A DNA stretch of 51,854 nt, taken from Rhizobacter sp. (GTDB lineage Bacteria; Pseudomonadota; Gammaproteobacteria; Burkholderiales; Burkholderiaceae_C). A model generated the notes under the pieces. That model did no database searches. It was not told the DNA's origin and saw only the letters and a program-made list of their open reading frames with translations. The translations under genes were made by a program, and so were the position numbers. Shown in pieces: positions 25,946 to 34,580 of this stretch (position 1 is the stretch's first letter; each line of letters opens with the position of its first letter). The stretch is taken from the NCBI GenBank assembly GCA_025350965.1, contig JANXWV010000089.1, positions 1-51,854 on the forward strand. Direction: 5' to 3'.

Positions 25946-26278
25946 TTACTTCGCGGTCTGCGCGTCGTGCTTCTCGTGATGGATGTTCTTGCTCGCACGG
26001 TCCTGCATGCGGTGCAGATGCTTGCGCTCACCCTTGGTCACGGTGCCATCGGCCTTGGCATTCGCCTCAGTGGTGTTGATGCGGGCTTGCTGCTTCTCCA
26101 GGCGCATCGTTTCCTTCGCGGTGAGCGCGCCCGATGCGGCGCCGTTGGCGATGCGCTGCTGCTGGTTCGCTTCGCGCTGGTCGACACGCGGCGTAGCGGC
26201 GGGTGAAGCCTGGGCAAAGGCACCGAGGCTGGCAACGGCCAGGGTCATGGAAACGGTCAGCGTCTTGAGGTTCATCAT
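25946..26278 (-). CDS. Small secreted basic protein of unknown function
   Basis: A 110-residue protein with a clear signal peptide (MMNLKTLTVSMTLAVASLGAFAQA) and a mature region rich in Gln, Asn, Lys and His. ANQQQRIANGAASGALTAKE and AKADGTVTKGERKHLHRMQ look like two short helix-loop-helix units. The second has an EF-hand-like loop (ADGTVTKGE), so metal binding is possible. AAGGAG precedes the ATG by 8 nt. From memory, similar small proteins are common and unnamed in Burkholderiales. Divergent from tldD. Confidence 0.8.
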   Translation of the reverse strand: MMNLKTLTVSMTLAVASLGAFAQASPAATPRVDQREANQQQRIANGAASGALTAKETMRLEKQQARINTTEANAKADGTVTKGERKHLHRMQDRASKNIHHEKHDAQTAK

Positions 26279-26452
26279 GGTGTGGCTCCTTGGGGTGGGG
26301 GTGGGTTGCAGGCTTGCGAGCCTCGCCCACCTTCAACGACGCAGCAGCTTGCGCAGACGACCCCCGGCGCCTATCGCAGCGGTAAAGACTTGTGAACACC
26401 TGCGCGCGCACCCCGCTTCTACAATGAATGTCAGCCCTGGAAGGACCACCGC

Positions 26453-27928
26453 ATGATCTCCCGCGAACCCACGATCGAACGCTTGGCCGTCGCCCGCTCA
26501 CTGTTGCTGGAACCCTTCGGCCTGACGGACGCCACGCTCTCGAAGGCGCTCGCAGCCATCGCCACGCACCGCATCGACGACGCCGACCTGTACTTCCAAT
26601 ACACGCGCAGCGAGGGCTGGAGTTTGGAAGAAGGCATCGTGAAGAGCGGCAGCTTCGGCATCGACCAGGGCGTGGGCGTGCGCGCTGTGGCGGGCGAGAA
26701 AACGGCCTTCGCCTACTCGGACGACATCTCCGAAGCCGCGCTGATGGACGCGGCCCGCACCGTGCGCACCATTGCCGCGAATGGGCAGAGCCGCCGGGTC
26801 AAGGTCGGCACGAAACAGCGCATCGCGGGCAGCCGCTTGCTCTACGCGCCGATGGACCCGATCGCGACCCTCGACAGCACGCAGAAGGTCGCGCTGCTCG
26901 AGAAGGTCGAGAAGCTCGCGCGCTCGAAGGACCCGCGCATCAAGCAGGTGATGGCGGGCCTGGCGGGCGAGTACGACGTGGTTCTGGTCGCGCGCGGCGA
27001 CGGCACGCTGGCAGCCGACGTGCGCCCGCTGGTGCGCTTGAGCGTGACCGTGATCGCCGAGCAGACGGTGGGCGGCGAAGTGAGGCGCGAGGTCGGCAAC
27101 GGCGGCGGCGGCGGGCGCTTCGGCTTCGGCTACTTCAGCGACGACGTGATCGAAAGCTATGTGCGCGACGCGGTGAACGCGGCCCTTACGAACCTCGAGT
27201 CGCGCCCCGCAAAGGCCGGCGAGATGAGCGTGGTGCTGGGCCCGGGCTGGCCCGGTGTGCTGCTGCACGAGGCCATCGGCCACGGCCTGGAGGGCGATTT
27301 CAACCGCAAGGGCAGCAGCGCGTTCAGCGGCAAGATCGGCCAGCGCGTTGCGGCCAAGGGCGTGACGGTGCTCGACGACGGCACCTTGCCCGACCGGCGC
27401 GGCTCGCTCAACGTGGACGACGAAGGCAATGCATCGCAGCGCAACGTGCTGATCGAAGACGGCATCCTGAAGGGCTACATACAAGACTCGATGAACGCGC
27501 GCCTGATGGGTGTCAAACCCACCGGCAACGGACGGCGCGAAAGCTATGCGGCCGTGCCGATGCCGCGCATGACGAATACCTACATGCTCAGCGGCGACAA
27601 GACGAAGGAAGAGATCGTTGCCGGCCTCAAGCGCGGTCTGTACGCCACCAACTTCGGCGGCGGGCAGGTCGACATCACGAGCGGCAAGTTCGTGTTCTCG
27701 GCGAGCGAAGCGTTCTGGGTCGAGAACGGCAAGATCCAGTATCCGGTGAAGGGGGCGACCATCATCGGCAACGGCCCCGACGCGTTGACGCGCGTGAGCA
27801 TGATCGGCAACGACATGAAGCTCGACACCGGTGTGGGCGTGTGCGGCAAGGAAGGCCAGAGCGTGCCCGTGGGCGTGGGCCAGCCGACGCTGCGCATCGA
27901 CCGGCTGACGGTGGGCGGCACGGCTTGA
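26453..27928 (+). CDS. tldD: Metalloprotease TldD
   Basis: A 491-residue protease subunit. The zinc motif HEAIGHGLEGD carries H272, E273 and H277, and the C-terminal half (NGRRESYAAVPMPRMTNTYM, GVCGKEGQSVPVGVGQPTLRID) is typical. TldD with TldE degrades unfolded peptides and matures microcin B17 and CcdA-like substrates; no tldE is present in this window. GGAAGGA lies about 8 nt before the ATG, and TACAAT at 26420-26425 is a plausible -10 box. Confidence 0.95.
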   Translation: MISREPTIERLAVARSLLLEPFGLTDATLSKALAAIATHRIDDADLYFQYTRSEGWSLEEGIVKSGSFGIDQGVGVRAVAGEKTAFAYSDDISEAALMDAARTVRTIAANGQSRRVKVGTKQRIAGSRLLYAPMDPIATLDSTQKVALLEKVEKLARSKDPRIKQVMAGLAGEYDVVLVARGDGTLAADVRPLVRLSVTVIAEQTVGGEVRREVGNGGGGGRFGFGYFSDDVIESYVRDAVNAALTNLESRPAKAGEMSVVLGPGWPGVLLHEAIGHGLEGDFNRKGSSAFSGKIGQRVAAKGVTVLDDGTLPDRRGSLNVDDEGNASQRNVLIEDGILKGYIQDSMNARLMGVKPTGNGRRESYAAVPMPRMTNTYMLSGDKTKEEIVAGLKRGLYATNFGGGQVDITSGKFVFSASEAFWVENGKIQYPVKGATIIGNGPDALTRVSMIGNDMKLDTGVGVCGKEGQSVPVGVGQPTLRIDRLTVGGTA

Positions 27929-27964
27929 GCGCGTCAGCCGAATGCGCGGCAGTGAGCCGCCGCG

Positions 27965-28411
27965 CTACTTCAACGTCGGCTTCAACGCCTTGGGATCATT
28001 GAGCCGCAGCGCGTAGCGCGCGCGCTTGTCGACATCACTGAACTGCAGCGTGCGGCCGACCCATTCGTACGGTGAGACGAACTCGTCGATCTGCATGCCG
28101 CCGTGCATCAGCACCACCTGGACCTGGCTGCTCTTGATCTGCAGGCGGTAGCTGATGTCGCTGATGCTCACGCGGGCGCTGCCGCCGGCTTGCAGCTCGA
28201 CCTCGGCCGGGCCGCAGCCCGGCGCGACCGACGCGGGTGTCGTCACGCACAGCTCACCGCCGTAGCGGCCCGGTGCGGGTGCGGCTTGCGCACAGGCGGC
28301 GGTGCTGGCGAACGCCGAAGCGAGCCCCCAAGCCCATGCCCATGCCCATGCCCACGCGCTGGCCTTGGTGCCGATCACGGCCCGCGTCTCGCGGGTGCTC
28401 GGGGTGTGCAT
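27965..28411 (-). CDS. Secreted protein of unknown function with Ala-Trp repeat in the signal peptide
   Basis: A 148-residue protein I do not recognise. The N-terminal hydrophobic segment reads AWAWAWAWGLASAFASTAACAQA, a likely signal peptide (or lipoprotein signal, as Cys follows TAA). The mature part has Cys pairs (GGELCVTTPASVAPGCGPAEV) and beta-rich sequence (YRLQIKSSQVQVVLMHGG). The Ala-Trp dipeptides come from a hexanucleotide repeat. It is convergent with tldD. Confidence 0.7.
   Translation of the reverse strand: MHTPSTRETRAVIGTKASAWAWAWAWAWGLASAFASTAACAQAAPAPGRYGGELCVTTPASVAPGCGPAEVELQAGGSARVSISDISYRLQIKSSQVQVVLMHGGMQIDEFVSPYEWVGRTLQFSDVDKRARYALRLNDPKALKPTLK
28332..28355 (-). repeat. 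Hexanucleotide repeat GCCCAT in a signal-peptide coding sequence
   Basis: Three GCCCAT units (28332-28349) plus one GCCCAC (28350-28355) on the plus strand encode alternating Trp and Ala on the minus strand. Units are a multiple of three, so copy changes would lengthen or shorten the hydrophobic core of the signal without frameshift. Confidence 0.85.
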
Positions 28412-28418
28412 CGTGTGC

Positions 28419-29027
28419 TTACTTGAGCAGGCCTTCGGCCTTCATCGCCGCCTGCACTGCGGGGCGCGCGAACATGCGGGCCTGGAATGCAACGAGGTTC
28501 TTGAGGCCGGAGATGTCGATGCCCACGTGTGAAGTCCAGTTGGTCACGGTGAACAAGTACGCATCGGCGATGTTGAACGAATCGCCCATCAGGTACTGCT
28601 TGCCTTCGAGTTGACCGTCGATCCACTTCAGGCGGTCGAGTGCCTTCGCGCGCATCAACACCTTGGCCTCTTCGGGCATGGCCGGGTTGAAGTTGCCGCC
28701 GATGCCCTTGTGCAATTCGCTGGTGATGAAGTTGAGCATCTCCTGCGTGCGGTAACGGGCCATGGTGCCGTTGGCAGGGGCGAGCTTCTTCTCGGGCACC
28801 TGGTCGGCGATGTACTGCAAGATGGCCGGGCCTTCGGACAAGCGCTCGCCGTTGTCGAGCTCCAGCAGCGGCACGTAGCCGCGCGGGTTGATGCCGTAGT
28901 AGTCGGTGCCGTCGAGCAGCTTGTGGGTCTTGGTGCTGGCCATGACCGGCTCGAACGTGAGGCCCGATTCAACGAGCACGATGTGCGGTGACAGGGAACA
29001 GGCGCCGGGGCTGTAGTAAAGCTTCAT
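28419..29027 (-). CDS. Glutathione S-transferase, beta class
   Basis: A 202-residue GST: MKLYYSPGACSLSPHIVLVE has the beta-class catalytic Cys10, followed by the glutathione-site motif NPRGYVPLLELDNGERLSEGPAILQYIAD. The C-terminal helical domain contains SFNIADAYLFTVTNW. The family conjugates or reduces electrophiles with glutathione in the cytoplasm. The frame remains open far upstream, but only this ATG gives the GST N-terminus. Divergent from the pirin gene. Confidence 0.93.
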   Translation of the reverse strand: MKLYYSPGACSLSPHIVLVESGLTFEPVMASTKTHKLLDGTDYYGINPRGYVPLLELDNGERLSEGPAILQYIADQVPEKKLAPANGTMARYRTQEMLNFITSELHKGIGGNFNPAMPEEAKVLMRAKALDRLKWIDGQLEGKQYLMGDSFNIADAYLFTVTNWTSHVGIDISGLKNLVAFQARMFARPAVQAAMKAEGLLK

Positions 29028-29137
29028 GGTGGGTCCGTCGTGAGTGGTGGGGCGCGTATTACACCGCTTTTCGGCCGGCGTTGCATTCGCGCGTCGGCAT
29101 GCAAACCGGCTCACCGGTGTGTGCGAATGCGGCGCTG

Positions 29138-29165
29138 TTGAAACCGCGCCGCGGCGGCCTACATT
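29138..29165 (+). promoter_or_regulatory. Sigma-70 promoter of the pirin gene
   Basis: TTGAAA (29138-29143), 16 bp, TACATT (29160-29165). The -10 box ends 6 bp before the pirin ATG, so the predicted transcription start falls at or next to the start codon and the message could be leaderless. Confidence 0.55.
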
Positions 29166-29171
29166 GAAGGC

Positions 29172-30080
29172 ATGGAACACACCCTCACCACGCCTCAAGG
29201 CAAGCTCCTGCGCCGGCCGCGCCGGGTCGAACGCATCGTCGCGGGCCAGGCCACGTCGGACGGTGCCGGCGTCAAGCTGACGCGCGTTCTGACGCAGCCG
29301 CTGCAGCAGCGCCTCGACCCTTTCCTGATGCTTGACGCGTTCGGCAGCGACGCGGCGGCCGACTACATCGGCGGCTTTCCGAGCCACCCGCACCGCGGTT
29401 TCGAGACGGTGACGATCATGCTCGAAGGCCGCATGCGCCACCGCGACAGCGTGGGCAACGTCGGCCTGCTGGAGCCGGGCAGCGTGCAGTGGATGACGGC
29501 CGGGCGTGGCATCGTCCATTCCGAAATGCCCGAACAGAACGAAGGCCGAATGGCCGGCTTCCAGCTGTGGGTGAACCTGGCCGCCACCGACAAGATGACA
29601 GCCCCCGCCTACCGCGACGTGCCGCCCGCACAGGTGCCGGTGGTGGCTTTGGGCGGCGGTGTGTCGGTGCGGGTCATTGCCGGCCACGCCTTCGGGGTGA
29701 TGGGCGCGGTCACGCGGCCCACCACCGAGCCGCTGGTTCTCGACATCACTTTGCCTGCGGGGCAAAGCATCGATGTGGCGATGCCCGCCGGCCACAACGC
29801 GTTCGCGTACGTGTTCGGCGGCACAGCCGTGCAAGCCGGCAGTGCGGCCGACGCCGTGCGAATCGACAGCGAGCGCATGGGGATCTTCGCCAACGACGCG
29901 CAGGCCGACGGCGTGCGGCTGGTCGCCGATGCGGCGGCCGGCGGCGCAGCCCGCGTGCTGCTGGTGGCGGGCAAGCCGCTGCATGAACCCATCGCGCAAT
30001 ACGGGCCGTTCGTGATGAACACGACTGCCGAGATCCATCAGGCCGTGGCCGACTTTCAGCGCGGGGCGCTCGCCAGCTGA
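29172..30080 (+). CDS. Pirin family protein (bicupin)
   Basis: A 302-residue pirin: FPSHPHRGFETVTIMLEG and AGRGIVHSEMP carry the metal-binding His and Glu residues of the first cupin, and the second cupin follows (LDITLPAGQSIDVAMPAGHNAFAYVFGG). Bacterial pirins include quercetin dioxygenases and regulators of pyruvate metabolism; the specific role is unknown. It is divergent from the GST gene with a 144-bp gap, and both are plausible oxidative or electrophile stress genes. Confidence 0.92.
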   Translation: MEHTLTTPQGKLLRRPRRVERIVAGQATSDGAGVKLTRVLTQPLQQRLDPFLMLDAFGSDAAADYIGGFPSHPHRGFETVTIMLEGRMRHRDSVGNVGLLEPGSVQWMTAGRGIVHSEMPEQNEGRMAGFQLWVNLAATDKMTAPAYRDVPPAQVPVVALGGGVSVRVIAGHAFGVMGAVTRPTTEPLVLDITLPAGQSIDVAMPAGHNAFAYVFGGTAVQAGSAADAVRIDSERMGIFANDAQADGVRLVADAAAGGAARVLLVAGKPLHEPIAQYGPFVMNTTAEIHQAVADFQRGALAS

Positions 30081-30137
30081 CAGCCCCGGCGCGGCGGGCA
30101 TCCGCTACCCTTGGGGCTTTTCCGAACGGACAACCTG

Positions 30138-30509
30138 ATGCCACGATCAACCCTGGAAGAAGCGCGGCTTCACCCTGCCATCCGCGACACCGTCGCCAAC
30201 CTGCACGCCGACATCGTTCACAACGTGCAGGCGGCGGCGGCATCGAACCCGGTGCTCGTCGTCGGCATGGCGGGCAACCCGTTTTGCCGCCGCGCGCGCA
30301 AGGCGCTCGACGCGGCCGGCATTGCGCACCAGTATCTCGAGTACGGCAGCTACCTCAGCCAGTGGCGGCAACGCAATGCGCTGAAGATGTGGACCGGCTG
30401 GCCGACGCTGCCGATGGTCTTCGTGCGCGGCGTGCTGGTGGGCGGCGCGCAAGACCTGATCAAGCTCATCGACTCGGGCGAAGCCAAGCGGCTGCTCGGT
30501 ACGCCCTGA
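30138..30509 (+). CDS. Glutaredoxin-like protein (monothiol)
   Basis: A 123-residue protein with a thioredoxin fold: VLVVGMAGNPFCRRARKALDAAGIAHQYLEYGSYLSQW, then WPTLPMVFVRGVLVGGAQDLIKLI. The active site has a single Cys50 (NPFC), and the cis-Pro (WPTLP) and GG motif are present. Its N-terminal 35 residues are an extra helix-rich extension. It probably uses glutathione or binds an iron-sulfur cluster rather than acting as a dithiol reductase. The ATG has only a weak ribosome site. Confidence 0.82.
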   Translation: MPRSTLEEARLHPAIRDTVANLHADIVHNVQAAAASNPVLVVGMAGNPFCRRARKALDAAGIAHQYLEYGSYLSQWRQRNALKMWTGWPTLPMVFVRGVLVGGAQDLIKLIDSGEAKRLLGTP

Positions 30510-30525
30510 GTTGCAGCGCACGCGG

Positions 30526-32022
30526 ATGAAGCCGTACGCCGTTGCGCTGGGGGCCGCGCTGATCATGTCGGCCGCTTCGTCACGGGCGGGTGCCGCGCTC
30601 ACCGAATGCCGCGTGCCGGGCATCCGCAACAGCGTGCTGTGCGGCGTGGTGCAGCGCGCGCTCGACCCGGCCCGGCCCGCTGGCACCGTGATCGACGTGC
30701 ACTACGTCGTCGTGCCGGCGATGGCTCGCCGCAAGCTCGCCGACCCGGTGTTCCTGCTCGCCGGCGGCCCGGGGCAAAGCGCCATCGGCGTCGCACCACA
30801 GATGCTCGGCCTCTTCAGCCGCCTGAACAACCGGCGCGACATCGTGTTCGTCGACCAGCGCGGCACCGGCCTCTCGGCGCCGCTGAACTGCGCCGACACG
30901 CGGCGCGAACCGCTGGCCGAGCAGGCCGACCCGCAGCGCCAGCTGCAGCAGATCGAGGCTTGCCGCACCGCGCTGCTGAAGCTGCCTTACATCAAGGCGC
31001 CGGCCGACCTGGGCCTGTTCACCACAACCATCGCGATGCAAGACCTCGACGCGGTGCGCCTGCAACTCGGCGCGGCGCAGGTCAATCTGGTCGGCGTGTC
31101 GTATGGAACGCGCGCGGCACTCGAGTACCAGCGCCAGTTCCCGGCCCAGGTGCGGCGCAGCGTGCTCGACGCCGTGGCACCGCCCGACATGGCGCTGCCG
31201 GTGAGCTTTTCGACCGATGGCCAGGCCGCGCTCGATGCCTGGCTGGCCGCCTGCGAGGCCGAGCCGGCGTGCGCCCGAAACCACCCCGCCCTGCGCGCCG
31301 ACTGGCATGCCCTGCTGCGAAAGCTGCCACTCGCCACAGCCGCTGCGCACCCGTTGACGGGCCAACCCGAGCGCTTCGTGCTGACGCGGCAGATGGCGCT
31401 CGCCGCCGTGCGCAGCGCGCTGTACGTGCCGGCCGTTGCTGCGGCGCTACCAGCGGCCATCGCCGACGCGGCCCGTGGCCGGCTGGAGCCGCTGCTCGGT
31501 CTGAACGCGCTGCTCGCGTCGCGCAAGGGCGTACAGCTCGCGATGGGCATGCACTTTTCGGTCGTCTGCGCCGAAGACATGCCTCGTGCCGCACGCGCCA
31601 CCGATGCACCGGGTGCCGACTTCGGCACAGACCAGATGGAGCTTTACGGAAAAGTGTGCGCTAACTGGCCGCGTGGTGACGTGCCCGCCGCGTTCTACAC
31701 GGTGGCACCGAGCCAAAGCCCCGCCCTGCTGTTCAGCGGCGGGCTGGACCCGGCCACGCCACCCCGCCACGGCGCGCGCATGGCGCGTGCACTCGGGCCG
31801 AACGCGGTGCACGTGGTGGTGGCGAACGCCGGGCATGGCGTGATGGCCATCGGCTGCGGGCGCGACGTGGTCTATCGCTTCATCGACGCCGGCGACAGCG
31901 CAGCGGCGGTGGCGGTCGATGCGGCCTGCCTGAAGGCTGTTCCGCGACCGCCGGTGTTCGAGCCGATCACCGGCGATGCCCCGGCCTCTGCGAGTGCACC
32001 TGCTGCACCGGCATCGCGATGA
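30526..32022 (+). CDS. Secreted alpha/beta-hydrolase (TAP-like, proline iminopeptidase-related)
   Basis: A 498-residue hydrolase with signal peptide MKPYAVALGAALIMSAASSRAGAA. Blocks: oxyanion region PVFLLAGGPGQSA, RDIVFVDQRGTGLS, nucleophile elbow VGVSYGTRAAL with Ser192, and the TAP-like C-terminal segment SPALLFSGGLDPATPPRHG with the acid, and the His in ANAGHGVMA. This group releases N-terminal residues or hydrolyses esters in the periplasm. A TTG five codons earlier is an alternative start. Its stop overlaps the ATG of the ABC ATPase gene (ATGA), so it is coupled to the exporter. Confidence 0.9.
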   Translation: MKPYAVALGAALIMSAASSRAGAALTECRVPGIRNSVLCGVVQRALDPARPAGTVIDVHYVVVPAMARRKLADPVFLLAGGPGQSAIGVAPQMLGLFSRLNNRRDIVFVDQRGTGLSAPLNCADTRREPLAEQADPQRQLQQIEACRTALLKLPYIKAPADLGLFTTTIAMQDLDAVRLQLGAAQVNLVGVSYGTRAALEYQRQFPAQVRRSVLDAVAPPDMALPVSFSTDGQAALDAWLAACEAEPACARNHPALRADWHALLRKLPLATAAAHPLTGQPERFVLTRQMALAAVRSALYVPAVAAALPAAIADAARGRLEPLLGLNALLASRKGVQLAMGMHFSVVCAEDMPRAARATDAPGADFGTDQMELYGKVCANWPRGDVPAAFYTVAPSQSPALLFSGGLDPATPPRHGARMARALGPNAVHVVVANAGHGVMAIGCGRDVVYRFIDAGDSAAAVAVDAACLKAVPRPPVFEPITGDAPASASAPAAPASR

Positions 32023-32810
32023 TCCGCATCGAGCAGCTCGCCAAGCAATTCCCCGCACCGGGTACCGGACGTGGGCTTTTCAAGCGCGGGCGGCCCGGCG
32101 TTCCCGTGCAGGCCGTGGCCGATGTGAACCTGCACGCGCCGGACGGCCGGATCACTGGCCTTCTGGGGCCGAACGGTGCGGGCAAGACCACGACGCTGCG
32201 CATGCTCGCCGGGCTGATTGCGCCCGACGCCGGCCACCTGACTGTGGACGGCATCGACGTGGCCACGCGGCCGCGCGAGGCGCTCGCTCGCATGGGCGTG
32301 CTGTCGGACGCGCGCGGCCTGTACCCGCGCCTGACGGCGCGCGAGAACATCGTCTACTACGGCCGGCTGCAAGGCATGGCCCTTGACGCAGCGCAGGCGC
32401 GTGCCGAGGCGCTGGCGCAGATGCTGGACATGAAGCCCTTACTCGAACGCCGAACGGAAGGCTTCAGCCAAGGCGAACGCATGAAGACCGCGCTGGCCCG
32501 CGCGCTGGTGCACGACCCGGCGAACATCGTCCTCGACGAGCCGACCAACGGCCTGGACGTGCTGGCCACCCGCGCGCTTCGCGAGAGCCTTCGCTTCCTG
32601 CGCACGCCGGCCGGCGGCGCCAAATGCATTGTTTTCTCAACGCACATCATGCAGGAGGTGGAACGCCTGTGCGACAGCGTGGTGCTGGTCTCGCACGGGC
32701 GCACGGTCGCCACCGGCACGGTGGCGGAACTCCTGGCGCAGACCGGCCAGACCGACTTTGAAGAGGCCTTCGTGGCGCTCGCGTTCTCGCCCGAGGGAAA
32801 TGCCCAATGA
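32019..32810 (+). CDS. ABC transporter ATP-binding protein, NatA-like
   Basis: A 263-residue ATPase with Walker A GPNGAGKTTTLRMLAGL, signature FSQGERMKTALARALVHDP (variant of LSGGQ), Walker B NIVLDEPTNGLD and H-loop FSTHIMQEVERL. It belongs to the NatA/DRA branch, which pairs with ABC-2 type exporters. It overlaps its upstream and downstream neighbours by 4 bp each, so three genes form one translationally coupled operon. Confidence 0.93.
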   Translation: MIRIEQLAKQFPAPGTGRGLFKRGRPGVPVQAVADVNLHAPDGRITGLLGPNGAGKTTTLRMLAGLIAPDAGHLTVDGIDVATRPREALARMGVLSDARGLYPRLTARENIVYYGRLQGMALDAAQARAEALAQMLDMKPLLERRTEGFSQGERMKTALARALVHDPANIVLDEPTNGLDVLATRALRESLRFLRTPAGGAKCIVFSTHIMQEVERLCDSVVLVSHGRTVATGTVAELLAQTGQTDFEEAFVALAFSPEGNAQ

Positions 32811-33991
32811 AGGGCGCGATGAATGGTTTGAAGCTGGCCTGGACGGTCTACCGCAAGGAGATCACCGACGCGCTGCGCGACCGGCGCACGCTGCTCACGG
32901 TGCTGGTCTCATCGGTGTTGATGGGGCCGCTGGTGCTGGTGGCGATCTCGGTGCTGGTGGCCTCGCTGGAGTCGCGCGCGGAGCTGCGCGAGGTGGTCGT
33001 CGAAGGGATCGAAAACGCGCCCAGCCTGAAGAACTTCTTCGAGCGCCAGACCTACACCGTGAAAGCCGCGCCGGCCGGGTATGAAGCGCAACTGCGAAGC
33101 GCCACGCTCGCCGACCCGGTGGTTGTGGTGCCAAAAGACTTCGAGGCGGCGCTGCTGCGCGGTGAGGCGCCCATCGTCGAGATCGTGTCGGACAGCGCGA
33201 ACCAGCGCTCATTGGCCGGGGCGGGCCGGGTGCAACGCCTGCTGGCCGGCTTCAGCCGCGAGCGCGTGATGCTGACGCTGGCGCTGCGCGGCGTGGCCGG
33301 CGACGTGCTGGAGCCGGTTCAGGTGGAAGAGCGTGACTTGGCAAGCACCCAAACGCGCGCGACCCAGATCACCGGCATGCTGCCCTACTTCGTGATGATG
33401 GCGGTGCTGTACGGCGCACTCAACGCGGCGCTCGACACGACCGCCGGCGAGCGCGAGCGCGGCTCGCTAGAGCCGCTGCTGGCGAACCCGCTCGAACGTT
33501 GGGTGCTCGTCGCCGGCAAGTGGGGGGCAGTGGCAACCGTGGGCATGCTGATCGCGGTGCTCAGCAGCTTCAGCTTCCTGCCGGGCCAATGGGTGCTGCG
33601 CAGCGACACGCTGGCAGCGATGTTCCAGTACGGCACGCGCGAAGCGCTGTGGTTCCTGGTGGTGCTGCTGCCGTTTGCGGCGGCCGTGTCGGCCCTGTTG
33701 ATGGCGGTGGCCATCCGTTGCAAGACCTTCAAGGAAGCACAGGCCAGCGCGACCGTCGTGATGCTCGGTGCGTCGCTGCTGCCGCTCATCAATGTGTTCA
33801 GCCTCGGCAGCGATTCGCCGTGGTATTTGTGGGTGCCGGCACTGGCTCAGAACGTGCTGATGACGCGGGTCTTGAAGGGCGAAGACTTCAACGCGATGCA
33901 GATCGGTGTGCCGCTTGCGGTGTGTGTGGCGGTGGCAGCAGCCGGCGTCTGGTTCGTTGCGCGCACGCTGCGCAGTGCGGCGGTGCGTTGA
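32807..33991 (+). CDS. ABC-2 type transporter permease, NatB-like
   Basis: A 394-residue membrane protein. One N-terminal transmembrane helix (LLTVLVSSVLMGPLVLVAISVLVASL) is followed by a periplasmic domain of about 170 residues. Five or more helices in the C-terminal half begin at ITGMLPYFVMMAVLYGAL, with the cytoplasmic ERERGSLEPLLANPL loop typical of NatB. NatAB exports sodium in Bacillus, but many relatives export other compounds. Pairing with a secreted hydrolase suggests a peptide or lipid-like substrate, which is inference. Confidence 0.9.
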   Translation: MKGAMNGLKLAWTVYRKEITDALRDRRTLLTVLVSSVLMGPLVLVAISVLVASLESRAELREVVVEGIENAPSLKNFFERQTYTVKAAPAGYEAQLRSATLADPVVVVPKDFEAALLRGEAPIVEIVSDSANQRSLAGAGRVQRLLAGFSRERVMLTLALRGVAGDVLEPVQVEERDLASTQTRATQITGMLPYFVMMAVLYGALNAALDTTAGERERGSLEPLLANPLERWVLVAGKWGAVATVGMLIAVLSSFSFLPGQWVLRSDTLAAMFQYGTREALWFLVVLLPFAAAVSALLMAVAIRCKTFKEAQASATVVMLGASLLPLINVFSLGSDSPWYLWVPALAQNVLMTRVLKGEDFNAMQIGVPLAVCVAVAAAGVWFVARTLRSAAVR

Positions 33992-34004
33992 GGTCATTGG
34001 GGCG

Positions 34005-34472
34005 ATGATGGAACGGTCGCCACTCACATGGCGCTGGTGCCCGTTCGACGCGCTGAGCGTGGGCGAGCTGGACGCCATCTACCGGGGCCGACAACAGGTG
34101 TTTTCGCTCGAGCAGCAGTGCATCTTTGTCGATGCCGACGGTTTCGACGCCGCATCGCACCATCTCGCAGCATGGGCAGCCGACCGCAGCGTACCGATGG
34201 CCTATGCGCGCGTCGTGCACGCCGGCCAGAAGTACGCCGAGCCGTCGATCGGCCGGGTGATCACAACAGCTGCGGCGCGAGGCAGCGGGCTGGGCCGGGA
34301 ACTGGTGGCGCGCGCGATCAGCCACTGCCGCGACACCTTTCCGGGCTGCGGAATCCGCATCTCAGCGCAGTCGCGCCTGGAAGCGTTCTATGCCGGCTTC
34401 GGCTTCGCCGGGGTGGGTGCACCCTACCTCGAAGACGACATCCCGCACACCGAAATGCTGTTGGCGGGCTGA
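34005..34472 (+). CDS. GNAT-family acetyltransferase, ElaA-like
   Basis: About 155 residues. The core is ELDAIYRGRQQVFSLEQQCIFVDADGFDAASHHLAAW, with the ElaA-type Q-x-C motif, followed by the acetyl-CoA site SIGRVITTAAARGSGLGRELVARAI and ISAQSRLEAFYAGFGF. Adjacent ATG codons at 34005 and 34008 are both possible starts. It begins 13 bp after the exporter operon and may be read through from it. A short hairpin AGCGC-TTCAG-GCGCT follows its stop but lacks a T-run. Substrate unknown. Confidence 0.88.
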   Translation: MMERSPLTWRWCPFDALSVGELDAIYRGRQQVFSLEQQCIFVDADGFDAASHHLAAWAADRSVPMAYARVVHAGQKYAEPSIGRVITTAAARGSGLGRELVARAISHCRDTFPGCGIRISAQSRLEAFYAGFGFAGVGAPYLEDDIPHTEMLLAG

Positions 34473-34522
34473 GCGCTTCAGGCGCTACACGGGAGCCGCG
34501 CGGGCACAGCACCACCCTGCGC

Positions 34523-34551
34523 GTGACGCGCAGCGGCCCGCTCCCTACAAT
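34523..34551 (+). promoter_or_regulatory. Sigma-70 promoter of mnmG
   Basis: GTGACG (34523-34528), 17 bp, TACAAT (34546-34551), 29 bp before the mnmG ATG. The -10 box differs from consensus at one position and the -35 keeps the central TGAC. Confidence 0.55.
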
Positions 34552-34580
34552 CTTCGTCTGCTCAAAAATTAGGCAAGCTG

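Noticed and set aside
29028..30101. Upstream in-frame extension of the glutathione transferase gene opposite pirin
   Set aside because: The extension is antisense to the conserved pirin gene and the GST N-terminus with Cys10 starts precisely at 29027.
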